Assembly: GCF_900101875.1 (NCBI RefSeq)
Contig: NZ_FNAI01000001.1
Span: forward strand, 372,001-436,000
Length of the DNA stretch: 64,000 bases
Source: Mucilaginibacter pineti
GTDB taxonomy: Bacteria; Bacteroidota; Bacteroidia; Sphingobacteriales; Sphingobacteriaceae
Direction: 5' to 3'
A program made the position numbers and the translations under genes. Positions 8,318 to 15,898 of this stretch are shown in pieces. The number at the start of each line of letters is the position of its first letter. The first letter of the stretch is position 1. The notes under the pieces are model-generated. The model searched no databases, was not told the DNA's origin, and saw only the letters and a program-made list of their open reading frames with translations.

Positions 8318-9577
8318 ATGAATATTAAGTTTCGCTTAATACTGATGAATTTTATGCAGTTTTTTATCTGGGGTGCATGGCTGCTTACTATCGGGGCATA
8401 TTGCTCGCAAACAAAACATTGGTCTTTCTCGCAATTTGGTGCTATCTTTTCTACTATGGGTTTTTCATCCATTATAATGCCAGCATTAACAGGTATTATA
8501 TCTGATAAATTTATGAATGCAGAAAAATTATATGGCATTTTGCACATCTTAGGAGCCATTGTATTATTTTGTATACCTATGGTAACCAATCCAACTACCT
8601 TTTTTTGGATAATGCTATTAAATATGTGTTTTTATATGCCTACTTTATCATTATCAATAACGGTATCCTACTCGGCATTAAAAAGAAACGGCATTGATGT
8701 GGTAAAGGATTTCCCCCCAATACGTACATTCGGTACAATTGGTTTTATAGTGGCATTATGGGCGGTGAGTATTACCCATAATGAAACTTCAGCAAACCAA
8801 TTTTACATAGCATCTGCAGTTGCGTTAATACTTGGCCTGTATTCATTTACGCTGCCAAAATGCCCGCCGCTTTTAAGCAAAACAAATAACAAAACACTTG
8901 CAAGCTCATTAGGGTTAAATGCTTTCGCACTATTTAAAACGCCAAAATTTGCTATATTTTTCACCTTTTCGATGCTTTTGGGGGCAGCCTTGCAGCTTAC
9001 CAATGCTTATGGCGATACATATATACATGATTTTGGTAAAATACCAATGTATAAGGACACCCTAGCCGTAAAATTCCCAGCGATAATTATGTCGATATCG
9101 CAATTTTCTGAAACGCTGTTTATTCTTGCCATACCTTTCTTTTTACGCAAATTTGGTATTAAATATGTAATGCTGTTTAGTATGCTGGCCTGGGTTTTAA
9201 GATTCGGCTTGTTTGGTTTTGGAGATCCGGCCAATGGCCTATGGATGATAATCCTATCATGTATAGTTTACGGAATGGCTTTTGATTTTTTCAATATATC
9301 TGGTTCATTATTTATTGAAACACAAACTACACCGGAAATAAGAGGTAGCGCGCAGGGCTTATTTATGATGATGGTTAATGGCTTTGGAGCCGTATTTGGA
9401 AGTTTAGCCAGTGGTTATATAATTGATAAATTTTTCATACTGCCAAATCATAGTTACAATTGGCATGGCATCTGGCTTACTTTTGCGGCTTACGCCTTAG
9501 TTATCGCAATTATATTTCCGTTCGTGTTTAGATATAAACATAACATGGCGCTTGCACATGCCATACAAGATGCTTAA
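8318..9577 (+). CDS. nucleoside:H+ symporter-like MFS permease
   Basis: A 419-residue inner-membrane protein with about 12 hydrophobic segments. It resembles the nucleoside:H+ symporter (NupG/XapB) branch of the major facilitator superfamily: the N-terminus FRLILMNFMQFFIWGAWLL, the loop SQTKHWSFSQFGAIF, and FNISGSLFIETQT in the second half with EIRGSAQGLFMMM. These match Bacteroidota proteins annotated as nucleoside permeases. The substrate is inferred from family. It stands alone, with no nucleoside catabolism genes beside it. Confidence 0.82.
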   Translation: MNIKFRLILMNFMQFFIWGAWLLTIGAYCSQTKHWSFSQFGAIFSTMGFSSIIMPALTGIISDKFMNAEKLYGILHILGAIVLFCIPMVTNPTTFFWIMLLNMCFYMPTLSLSITVSYSALKRNGIDVVKDFPPIRTFGTIGFIVALWAVSITHNETSANQFYIASAVALILGLYSFTLPKCPPLLSKTNNKTLASSLGLNAFALFKTPKFAIFFTFSMLLGAALQLTNAYGDTYIHDFGKIPMYKDTLAVKFPAIIMSISQFSETLFILAIPFFLRKFGIKYVMLFSMLAWVLRFGLFGFGDPANGLWMIILSCIVYGMAFDFFNISGSLFIETQTTPEIRGSAQGLFMMMVNGFGAVFGSLASGYIIDKFFILPNHSYNWHGIWLTFAAYALVIAIIFPFVFRYKHNMALAHAIQDA

Positions 9578-9616
9578 ACCGGTAAAATCCTCCATTTACA
9601 AACAATTACCCCTGCA

Positions 9617-10651
9617 ATGAAAAAACACTACCGTAAAGAAAATGACTGTTTAAATTGCGGTGCCGTATTAGAAGGTAAATATTGCCACAACTGCGGGCAG
9701 GAAAACCTGCAGATAAAGGAAAGTTTTGGTCACATGATGACCCACGCTGTAAGCGACTATTTTCACTTCGACCACCAGTTTTTTCATACCTTAAAACCGC
9801 TATTTTTTCAGCCGGGTAAGTTAACCACCGAATATATGGCCGGGCATAGGGTGCAATATCTGCACCCGGTGAAAATGTATATTTTCATCAGTCTGATATA
9901 TTTTTTACTGCTGTTTAAAAATAACCAGGAGTTTGAGCGGGAAAACGGTAAACAAACCACAACAGAGCAAAACGCCGACGAACTAAAAGCCTCCTTAAAA
10001 AATGGCATAAACAATAACGCATTCTTAACTGCCGATCAAAAAAAGAAACTCACCCATAATTTAGAGCTCAAGGCAGATAGCATCAAAAAAGTAAACCTGC
10101 TTGCAGAAAAGGCTGATACCATAAAAACTTACGAGCAATATATTAAAGTACAGCAAGCCCTACCCAAAGAAAAGCAGGACAATTATATTGAACACTATTT
10201 AATGCAAAAGAAGTTCAAATTGGGTAACAACGACAAAAATTCTAACGAGTTGTTTATGGAAAGCTTTAAGCACAATGTGCCGAAAATGATGTTCTTTCTG
10301 CTGCCCCTATTTGCGCTGATCCTGAAAATAGCGTTTAGTAAAAACCGCAAGTTTTATGTAGAGTACCTGATATATTCGTTTCATCTCCATTGCTTTGTAT
10401 TCCTGTTTCTCTCGTTATTGATACTGGTTAAAATGCTGATCCCCGAAAGCTGGGTCACCATTCTCAGCGTATTAAATACGGCGGCTACCGTTAGTATTAC
10501 ATGGTATATATACCGATCGCTGCGGGTAGTATACAATCGCAGCAGGTTGCGTACCATCAGTAAAATGATAGGTGTAGCAATCAGCTATTTTATAGTTTTT
10601 GCCATTTGCCTCGTGCTTTTAGTGGGCATTGTAGCTGCAACTGCATTATAA
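9617..10651 (+). CDS. DUF3667 family membrane protein with zinc ribbon
   Basis: The 344 residues start with a rubredoxin-like zinc ribbon (C11, C14, C23, C26 in CLNCGAVLEGKYCHNCGQ). The DUF3667 core follows (DYFHFDHQFFHTLKPLFFQP, then GKLTTEYMAGHRVQYLHPVK). Then come one hydrophobic segment, a roughly 130-residue hydrophilic helical insert (about 115-225) and four hydrophobic segments. The family is widespread in Bacteroidota and its function is unknown. The gene lies 39 bp after the nucleoside permease and may be co-transcribed with it. Confidence 0.8.
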   Translation: MKKHYRKENDCLNCGAVLEGKYCHNCGQENLQIKESFGHMMTHAVSDYFHFDHQFFHTLKPLFFQPGKLTTEYMAGHRVQYLHPVKMYIFISLIYFLLLFKNNQEFERENGKQTTTEQNADELKASLKNGINNNAFLTADQKKKLTHNLELKADSIKKVNLLAEKADTIKTYEQYIKVQQALPKEKQDNYIEHYLMQKKFKLGNNDKNSNELFMESFKHNVPKMMFFLLPLFALILKIAFSKNRKFYVEYLIYSFHLHCFVFLFLSLLILVKMLIPESWVTILSVLNTAATVSITWYIYRSLRVVYNRSRLRTISKMIGVAISYFIVFAICLVLLVGIVAATAL

Positions 10652-10655
10652 AACA

Positions 10656-10679
10656 AAAGCCGGCAATTACGCCGGCTTT
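10656..10679. terminator. bidirectional terminator hairpin
   Basis: AAAGCCGGC and GCCGGCTTT form a perfect 9-bp stem with a 6-nt loop between two convergent genes. A-rich sequence on the left and T-rich on the right suit termination on both strands. Confidence 0.75.
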
Positions 10680-10711
10680 GTTATTCACTATTAATTGAGG
10701 TTGATAAGGTT

Positions 10712-11428
10712 TCAATGTTTTTTGCCTATGGCGTATTGAATGCCGCCCAGCAAATGTTTCAGATACAATGGGTCGGCATATGATTCATCTGTATGGCCCA
10801 ATTCGGTATAAAACGCCCTGCCGCCATCAAAATCATGGTACCAGCTCATGGGGTGGTTATCACCATTCTCGCCGCCTTTGTAGCTTTTTTCATCTATCTT
10901 TATCAATACGTGCAAATCATCGGCAATCCATTTATAGTTGTACCATTCGTCAAATCTTTTCCAGTCGGTTGGTAAATGTTTGGTAGCTATAAAATCTTTA
11001 TCCACTACGTTCAAAACCGCTTCTTGCTGGGCGGGGTGACTTTTAAAATAGGCACCAACCAACTTACCATACCAAGGCCAATCGTACTCGGTATCGGTAG
11101 CAGCGTGTACACCAACAAAACCGCCGCCCGCCTTAATATATTGTTCAAAAGCACCCTGCTCGGTATCGTTCAACACATCGCCGGTTGTACTCAAAAATAT
11201 CACAGCGGCATACTGTTTTAAATTGGCTTTGGTAAATTTCGTGGCATCGGTTGTGGTATCAACATCAAAATTATTCTCCTGCCCAAGTTTTATAATGGCA
11301 GGCACTGCAACCGCAATTGAGTTGTGGTGAAAACCGGCGGTTTTACTGAATACCAATACTTTAGCTTTACCAAAAGCCTGGGTAAATGCAAGGCCCGCAA
11401 GCAGGCAAATAATAATAGTTTTTTTCAT
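10712..11428 (-). CDS. secreted ThuA-domain protein
   Basis: From the ATG at 11428 the product is 238 residues. It has a signal peptide (MKKTIIICLLAGLAFTQAFG) and then a ThuA/class I glutamine amidotransferase-like fold: KVLVFSKTAGFHHNSI, FLSTTGDVLNDTEQ, GGGFVGVHAATDTEYDWPWYG and the closing FYTELGHTDESYADP. ThuA-like proteins are linked to sugar utilisation; many Bacteroidota copies are secreted and their reaction is unproven. The frame extends to a TTG at 11452, but that would put residues before the signal peptide. The first 270 bp of this locus are tandemly duplicated just upstream. Confidence 0.87.
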   Translation of the reverse strand: MKKTIIICLLAGLAFTQAFGKAKVLVFSKTAGFHHNSIAVAVPAIIKLGQENNFDVDTTTDATKFTKANLKQYAAVIFLSTTGDVLNDTEQGAFEQYIKAGGGFVGVHAATDTEYDWPWYGKLVGAYFKSHPAQQEAVLNVVDKDFIATKHLPTDWKRFDEWYNYKWIADDLHVLIKIDEKSYKGGENGDNHPMSWYHDFDGGRAFYTELGHTDESYADPLYLKHLLGGIQYAIGKKH

Positions 11429-11760
11429 AGTGTTATGTAAATTAGTGAACAAGGTGCAGAGCTTATAGCAATCCCCGATCTTTAGTTTTCAATTGGCTTT
11501 GGTAAATTTCGTGGCATCGGTTGTGGTATCAACATCAAAATTATTCTCCTGCCCAAGTTTTATAATGGCAGGCACTGCAACCGCAATTGAGTTGTGGTGA
11601 AAACCGGCGGTTTTACTGAATACCAATACTTTAGCCTTACCAAAAGCCTGGGTAAATGCAAGGCCCGCAAGCAGGCAAATAATAATAGTTTTTTTCATAG
11701 TGTTATGTAAATTAGTGAACAAGGTGCAGAGCTTATAGCAATCCCCGATCTTTAGTTTTC
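11221..11760. repeat. tandem duplication, 2 x 270 bp
   Basis: Positions 11221-11490 and 11491-11760 are identical except for T at 11366 versus C at 11636, a silent AAA/AAG lysine difference. The word AATTGG stands at the start of unit 1, at the junction and just after unit 2 (11761-11766). This is the footprint of a duplication between 6-bp microhomologies. Each unit holds the ThuA signal peptide, about 70 codons and 62 bp of upstream sequence. Confidence 0.97.
11489..11698 (-). pseudogene. truncated 5' copy of the ThuA gene
   Basis: This is the distal copy left by the 270-bp duplication. It encodes the signal peptide and the first part of the mature domain and then runs into TGA right after the repeat junction (KAN, stop). 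The product would be about 69 residues and lacks nearly all of the ThuA fold, so it is a gene remnant. It precedes the intact copy in the direction of transcription, so transcripts starting upstream of it may read through both. Confidence 0.9.
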
Positions 11761-11889
11761 AATTGGATAAACAATAGTATCAATTAATATTTATTAAATC
11801 AACGGATAAGTATAAAAATACAATCGATTGCAAGATGAATCATGACTACTATTAACAAGCAATAGTTACGATTTTGTTATTTTTACATC

Positions 11890-12732
11890 ATGCTGCGGAT
11901 AAGCGAACTTTTCATCTACCCTATTAAATCATTGGGCGGTATTACTGTTAACAGTGCCGAAGTTACCAGCCGCGGTTTAAAATACGACCGCCGATGGATG
12001 CTGGTTGATGAGCACAACCGCTTTATTACCCAGCGCGAGCACACCCAAATGGCGCTATTAAAAGTGCTTATCGGTATCGGTGGCTTATCAGTTACCTACC
12101 CGTCAAAAGGTTCCATACTCATCCCCTATCAGTATAATTATCAGGTAAAGCATGATGTTGTAATTTGGGACGATGCCTGTACCGGCGTTTATGTGAGCAA
12201 TGAAATTGACGCCTGGTTTAGCGAGGTATTAAATATAAAATGCCGGTTGGTTTACATGCCCGATGATAGCGAGCGTGAGGTTGACCAACGCTACGCTTTA
12301 CCCGGAATGATCACTTCCTTTGCCGATGGCTATCCGTTTTTATTGATCGGCCAGGCATCGCTTGATGATTTAAACAGCAAACTGCATGAAGTGGTGCCTA
12401 TGGACAGGTTTAGGCCAAATATTGTTTTTACCGGCGGCAATGCTTTTGAGGAAGACCAGATGAACCACCTCACCATTTCGGGGATAGATTTTTACGGTGC
12501 CAAACTTTGCGCCCGTTGTGTAATGACAACTATTGATCAGCAAACGGGCATAAAGACAAAAGAACCCTTAAAAACGCTAGCCGGTTATAGATTGAAAAGC
12601 AATAAGATCATGTTCGGTCAAAACCTTATCCATAAAGGTAGCGGCACAATTGCCATTGGCGATATGATATCCGTATTGAGCCGGCACGAAGAAGAACGAT
12701 TTATAGTACAACAAAAAGCAACAAGTAAATGA
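11890..12732 (+). CDS. MOSC-domain protein (YcbX/mARC-like)
   Basis: The 280 residues comprise an N-terminal MOSC beta-barrel (MLRISELFIYPIKSLGGI, then GLKYDRRWMLVDEHNRFITQ). A C-terminal MOSC domain follows, with RFRPNIVFTGGNAFEED and the conserved cysteine region GAKLCARCVMTTIDQQTG, the likely molybdenum-cofactor sulfur ligand region. Relatives reduce N-hydroxylated compounds using molybdenum cofactor; the substrate here is unknown. The stop codon overlaps the next gene's start by 4 bp (ATGA), a sign of translational coupling. Confidence 0.88.
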   Translation: MLRISELFIYPIKSLGGITVNSAEVTSRGLKYDRRWMLVDEHNRFITQREHTQMALLKVLIGIGGLSVTYPSKGSILIPYQYNYQVKHDVVIWDDACTGVYVSNEIDAWFSEVLNIKCRLVYMPDDSEREVDQRYALPGMITSFADGYPFLLIGQASLDDLNSKLHEVVPMDRFRPNIVFTGGNAFEEDQMNHLTISGIDFYGAKLCARCVMTTIDQQTGIKTKEPLKTLAGYRLKSNKIMFGQNLIHKGSGTIAIGDMISVLSRHEEERFIVQQKATSK

Positions 12733-13004
12733 AACCAACCATCACCATTGAATATTGCCCCAAATGTAACTGGATGATGCGTGCCGCCTACATGGCACAG
12801 GAACTGCTTACCACTTTTACCGATGATGTGTATGGCGTAACGCTACGCCCCAGCGAGATTAGCGGAACCTATACCATAAGTATTGATGATACTATCATAT
12901 TCGACAGAAAAACCGAAGGTCGCTTCCCCGAGATAAAAGAGTTAAAACAATTGGTGCGCGACAGGGTAAATCCGGGGAAAAGTTTGGGCCATTCCGACAG
13001 GTAA
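12729..13004 (+). CDS. SelT/SelW/SelH-family (Rdx) thioredoxin-like protein
   Basis: The 91 residues begin with a beta strand and the redox motif C10-P-K-C13 (IEYCPKCNW). It ends with the Rdx-family pattern TEGRFPEIKELKQLVRDRVN. Selenoprotein members have selenocysteine at the second position; here it is cysteine. A thiol oxidoreductase role is inferred from the family. It overlaps the MOSC gene by 4 bp and may deliver electrons to it, but that pairing is conjecture. Confidence 0.85.
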   Translation: MKPTITIEYCPKCNWMMRAAYMAQELLTTFTDDVYGVTLRPSEISGTYTISIDDTIIFDRKTEGRFPEIKELKQLVRDRVNPGKSLGHSDR

Positions 13005-13116
13005 ATTATATCTATTGATTTTACCTAACCTACTTGTTACACCAAATCCATAGATATTATATGCCGAAGTATTGTTTAGTGGATATTTTTAGTTATCATT
13101 AACAAAAATCATTGTT

Positions 13117-13124
13117 TACCTTTG
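13117..13124 (+). promoter_or_regulatory. -7 promoter box for the Rrf2 gene
   Basis: TACCTTTG matches TAnnTTTG and lies 18 bp before the ATG at 13143. There is no TTG at the 19-bp spacing. Confidence 0.5.
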
Positions 13125-13142
13125 TGAGTTTTATTATAGAAA

Positions 13143-13577
13143 ATGCTTTCCAAAAAAACTAAGTACGCTATAAAGGCATTGGTGATCCTGGGCAAAAACA
13201 TGGATCAGCCACCAATGCAAATTTCGAAAATTGCCGAGGCTGAAAAAATCCCCAAGAAGTTCCTCGAACAAATCCTGCTCGATTTGCGCAATGCGGGCTT
13301 TCTTTACAGCAAAAAAGGCGCTGGTGGCGGCTACAGTTTAAACCGGGACCCTAAAGATATTTTTCTTGTTGCCATAATGCGCATAACAGACGGTCCTATA
13401 GCTATGGTACCCTGTGCAAGCTTAAACTTTTACCACAAATGCGATGAATGTCACCAGGAAACCACTTGCGGTATCCGTGATGTTTTTGTTGAAGTAAGGG
13501 ATGCTACCGTTAAAATACTTAGCGAAACAAGCATAGCCGATATCATTGGCCGGGAACAATCACTCCTTAAGTTGTAA
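13143..13577 (+). CDS. Rrf2-family transcriptional regulator
   Basis: The 144 residues form a winged-helix DNA-binding domain (MLSKKTKYAIKALVIL through KKGAGGGYSLNRDP). A C-terminal region with cysteines C91, C100, C103 and C109 follows, near the positions where IscR- and NsrR-type members hold an Fe-S cluster. The CymR branch, which controls sulfur genes, usually lacks such cysteines. Lying 230 bp upstream of and co-directional with the sulfur operon, it is the obvious candidate to control it, sensing either Fe-S status or cysteine supply. That assignment is inference from position. Confidence 0.88.
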   Translation: MLSKKTKYAIKALVILGKNMDQPPMQISKIAEAEKIPKKFLEQILLDLRNAGFLYSKKGAGGGYSLNRDPKDIFLVAIMRITDGPIAMVPCASLNFYHKCDECHQETTCGIRDVFVEVRDATVKILSETSIADIIGREQSLLKL

Positions 13578-13630
13578 TCTCACAAAACTGTCAAAAGCCA
13601 GTTTTTTTGAATTAAATTCTACCAGTTCCC

Positions 13631-13649
13631 TATACTATGTATATATTTG
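13631..13649 (+). promoter_or_regulatory. promoter of the sulfur operon with possible operator
   Basis: TATATTTG at 13642-13649 matches TAnnTTTG. Overlapping it is the imperfect palindrome TATAC-TAT-GTATA (13631-13643), which could be a repressor site such as for the Rrf2 protein. No TTG is found at the 19-bp spacing, as might be expected of a promoter needing help. The operator is conjecture. Confidence 0.5.
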
Positions 13650-13652
13650 TAA

Positions 13653-13733
13653 ATGGCAATCCCATATTTATATAATTCAAATTATAAAACTTGCATGTAT
13701 TGCTGCTTAAACGACTGTAAGGCAAGGCTATAA
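13653..13733 (+). CDS. cysteine-rich leader peptide of the sulfur operon
   Basis: This ORF has 26 codons and a TAA stop. It begins MAIPYLYNSN and ends TCMYCCLNDCKARL. Four of its last 13 residues are cysteine (positions 14, 17, 18, 22, including adjacent TGC-TGC). The ATG is 3 bp after the promoter box, so translation would be leaderless. An in-frame ATG at 13695 would give a 12-residue version keeping three cysteines. It lies before a terminator and a sulfite reductase gene, so it reads as a ribosome-stalling sensor of charged tRNA-Cys. No homology evidence was available. Confidence 0.65.
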   Translation: MAIPYLYNSNYKTCMYCCLNDCKARL

Positions 13734-13783
13734 TATTATATATTCACCTACGCCTCTTTAGCCAAAGCCAAAGGGGCTTTTTT
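13721..13783 (+). promoter_or_regulatory. candidate attenuator: anti-terminator word and intrinsic terminator
   Basis: The terminator stem is GCCTCTTT (13752-13759) paired with AAAGGGGC (13770-13777), 8 bp with one G-U, followed by T6 (13778-13783). The 10-nt loop AGCCAAAGCC is complementary to GGCAAGGCTA (13721-13730). That word lies in the last codons of the leader ORF: GGCTA pairs with TAGCC and GGC with GCC. A ribosome stalled on the cysteine codons would leave the word free to capture the loop before the 3' arm is made. A ribosome reaching the stop would cover it and let the terminator form. The terminator ends 24 bp before the sulfite reductase ATG. Confidence 0.65.
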
Positions 13784-13807
13784 ATAATTGATAAAACATA
13801 AAAATAT

Positions 13808-15898
13808 ATGCAAAGCTTCAGAACGGAACTGGAGAACCCGGTAGTTGAACAGGATATCATCGATCTTGAAAAAAAGATAAGGGCTTTTCGCGAAGGTAAA
13901 ATACATGACGAAAAATTCAGGAGCCTGCGTTTAGCAAGAGGTATTTATGGCCAAAGGCAGCCGGGTGTACAAATGATCCGTATTAAATTACCTTTTGGTA
14001 AGGTTACTTTTAAGCAAATACTAAAAATTGCCGAAATTTCTGACGAATACGGAAGCCGTAACCTGCACTTAACCACCCGTCAGGATATCCAGATCCATTA
14101 TGTAAGTCTTGAACGTACACCGGAGCTTTGGGCCAAACTGGAGCAGGATGATATTACCCTGCGCGAAGCTTGCGGTAACACTGTAAGAAACGTAACCGCC
14201 TCCCCTGCTGCCGGTATAGATCCAAAGGAACCGTTTGATGTTTCGCCGTATGCACATGCTACTTTCGAGTATTTTTTGCGTAACCCGGTTTGCCAGGAAA
14301 TGGGCCGTAAGTTTAAGATCTCGTTTTCATCAAGCGATGAAGACACGGCTTTCTCTTACATTCATGACATTGGCGCCATTCCTAAAATAAACGCTAATGG
14401 CGATCGTGGTTTCAAAATTCTTTTAGGGGGCGGCCTTGGTGCCCAGCCTTTACTGGCCTTCCCCGTTGAAGAATTTTTACCTGAAGATCAGTTGATCCCT
14501 TATATAGAGGCTATTATCCGCGTGTTTGACCGTTATGGCGAACGCAGTAACCGCAATAAAGCCCGTTTAAAATACCTGATAGCAAAATTAGGATTGGATG
14601 AGGTTTTACGCTTAGCGCAGATTGAAAGAACAGCGATAAAAGTAAAATCGTACCCTATCAATCGCGATGCGGTTGCACAGCCTTCAATTCCTGAACAAAC
14701 TACCTTTGCAGAAGTTAGCATAAGTAATCCGTTCCGTTACGAGCAATGGCTTGCTACCAATGTTTTTGAACAAAAGCAACAAGGTTTTTACGGCGTATAC
14801 ATTAAAGTACCAGTAGGCGATATATCATCAGATACAGCACGCGAACTGGTAAAAGTTTTACAGCCTTTAGTGGCCGATGAGATTCGCATTACCCAAAACC
14901 AAGGGTTACTGTTGAAATTTGTACGTAAGGAAGCATTGCCATCTTTATATGAAGGTTTGGCTAAGCTTGAACTCGCCGCGCCTGGTTTTGATAGCCTTGC
15001 AGATGTAACCACCTGCCCCGGCACCGATACCTGTAACCTGGGCATTAGCAACAGCATGACCATGGCCCGGGTGCTGGAAGATGTTATCTATAACGAATAC
15101 GAAGACTTTATTTATAACCGCGAAATCAAAATCAAGATAAGCGGTTGCATGAACTCATGCGGTCAGCATGGTTTGGCACATATAGGTTTCCACGGTAGCT
15201 CGCTTAAAGCAGGTACAAAGGTATTGCCTTCTGTACAGGTAATGTTGGGCGGCGGAACAGTTGGCAACGGCGTTGGTCGTGCTGCAGAACGTGTGATCAA
15301 GGTACCGTCAAAAAGAGCTACAGATGTACTCCGCACAATACTGAATGATTACAAAGCACTATCAACTGAAGAAGAAACTTTCCATGCTTATTATGACAGA
15401 CAAGGTAAGGATTACTTCTACCGCCTGTTAAAACCATTGGCAGATCTTACCACCCTTACCGATGATGAATTTGTTGACTGGGGACACCAGGAAACGTTTG
15501 TTACCGCCATTGGTGTCGGTGAATGTGCTGGTGTGATGATTGATCTGGTAGCTACGTTACTATTCGAGTCTGAAGAGAAAATGGGCTGGGCAAATAAATC
15601 ATTTGAAGCGGGCGCATGGTCTGATGCTATTTATCATTCATATAGTGTACTAATAAGCTCGGCGAAAGCGCTGTTGCTTGATAAAGCCGTTAACAGCAGC
15701 ACACATGCAGGCATTATCCGCGAATTTGATGCGCAGTACGTTGATAAAGGCGAATTTGATATTGAAGGCAGCTTTAATGATCTGATATTACAAATAAACC
15801 AAAATGAGCCATCAGAAGAATTTGCAACAGCTTATTTGGCCCAGGCAACAGAATTTTTAGGAAAGAGCAAAGCCAAAAGAGAGGCATTAGTATCATAA
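13808..15898 (+). CDS. ferredoxin-type sulfite (nitrite/sulfite) reductase fused to HEPN domain
   Basis: The product performs the six-electron reduction of sulfite to sulfide for cysteine synthesis (nitrite is a possible alternative), using siroheme and a 4Fe-4S cluster. The 696 residues show two ferredoxin-like half-domains (TTRQDIQIHYV at about 95-105), followed by the cluster/siroheme ligands C403 and C409 (CPGTDTC) and C447 and C451 (CMNSC). Residues from about 580 to the end form a helical HEPN domain (WANKSFEAGAWSDAIYHSYS, then AKALLLDKAV and THAGIIREFD). No R-x4-H nuclease motif is seen. No NADPH flavoprotein partner is encoded nearby, so the donor is probably ferredoxin. Its stop overlaps the cobA start by one base. 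Confidence 0.92.
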   Translation: MQSFRTELENPVVEQDIIDLEKKIRAFREGKIHDEKFRSLRLARGIYGQRQPGVQMIRIKLPFGKVTFKQILKIAEISDEYGSRNLHLTTRQDIQIHYVSLERTPELWAKLEQDDITLREACGNTVRNVTASPAAGIDPKEPFDVSPYAHATFEYFLRNPVCQEMGRKFKISFSSSDEDTAFSYIHDIGAIPKINANGDRGFKILLGGGLGAQPLLAFPVEEFLPEDQLIPYIEAIIRVFDRYGERSNRNKARLKYLIAKLGLDEVLRLAQIERTAIKVKSYPINRDAVAQPSIPEQTTFAEVSISNPFRYEQWLATNVFEQKQQGFYGVYIKVPVGDISSDTARELVKVLQPLVADEIRITQNQGLLLKFVRKEALPSLYEGLAKLELAAPGFDSLADVTTCPGTDTCNLGISNSMTMARVLEDVIYNEYEDFIYNREIKIKISGCMNSCGQHGLAHIGFHGSSLKAGTKVLPSVQVMLGGGTVGNGVGRAAERVIKVPSKRATDVLRTILNDYKALSTEEETFHAYYDRQGKDYFYRLLKPLADLTTLTDDEFVDWGHQETFVTAIGVGECAGVMIDLVATLLFESEEKMGWANKSFEAGAWSDAIYHSYSVLISSAKALLLDKAVNSSTHAGIIREFDAQYVDKGEFDIEGSFNDLILQINQNEPSEEFATAYLAQATEFLGKSKAKREALVS

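Noticed and set aside
13653..13807. SAM-I or SAM-II riboswitch in the sulfur-operon leader
   Set aside because: The conserved core words of these riboswitches are absent, and the leader is instead explained by the Cys-rich ORF and terminator.
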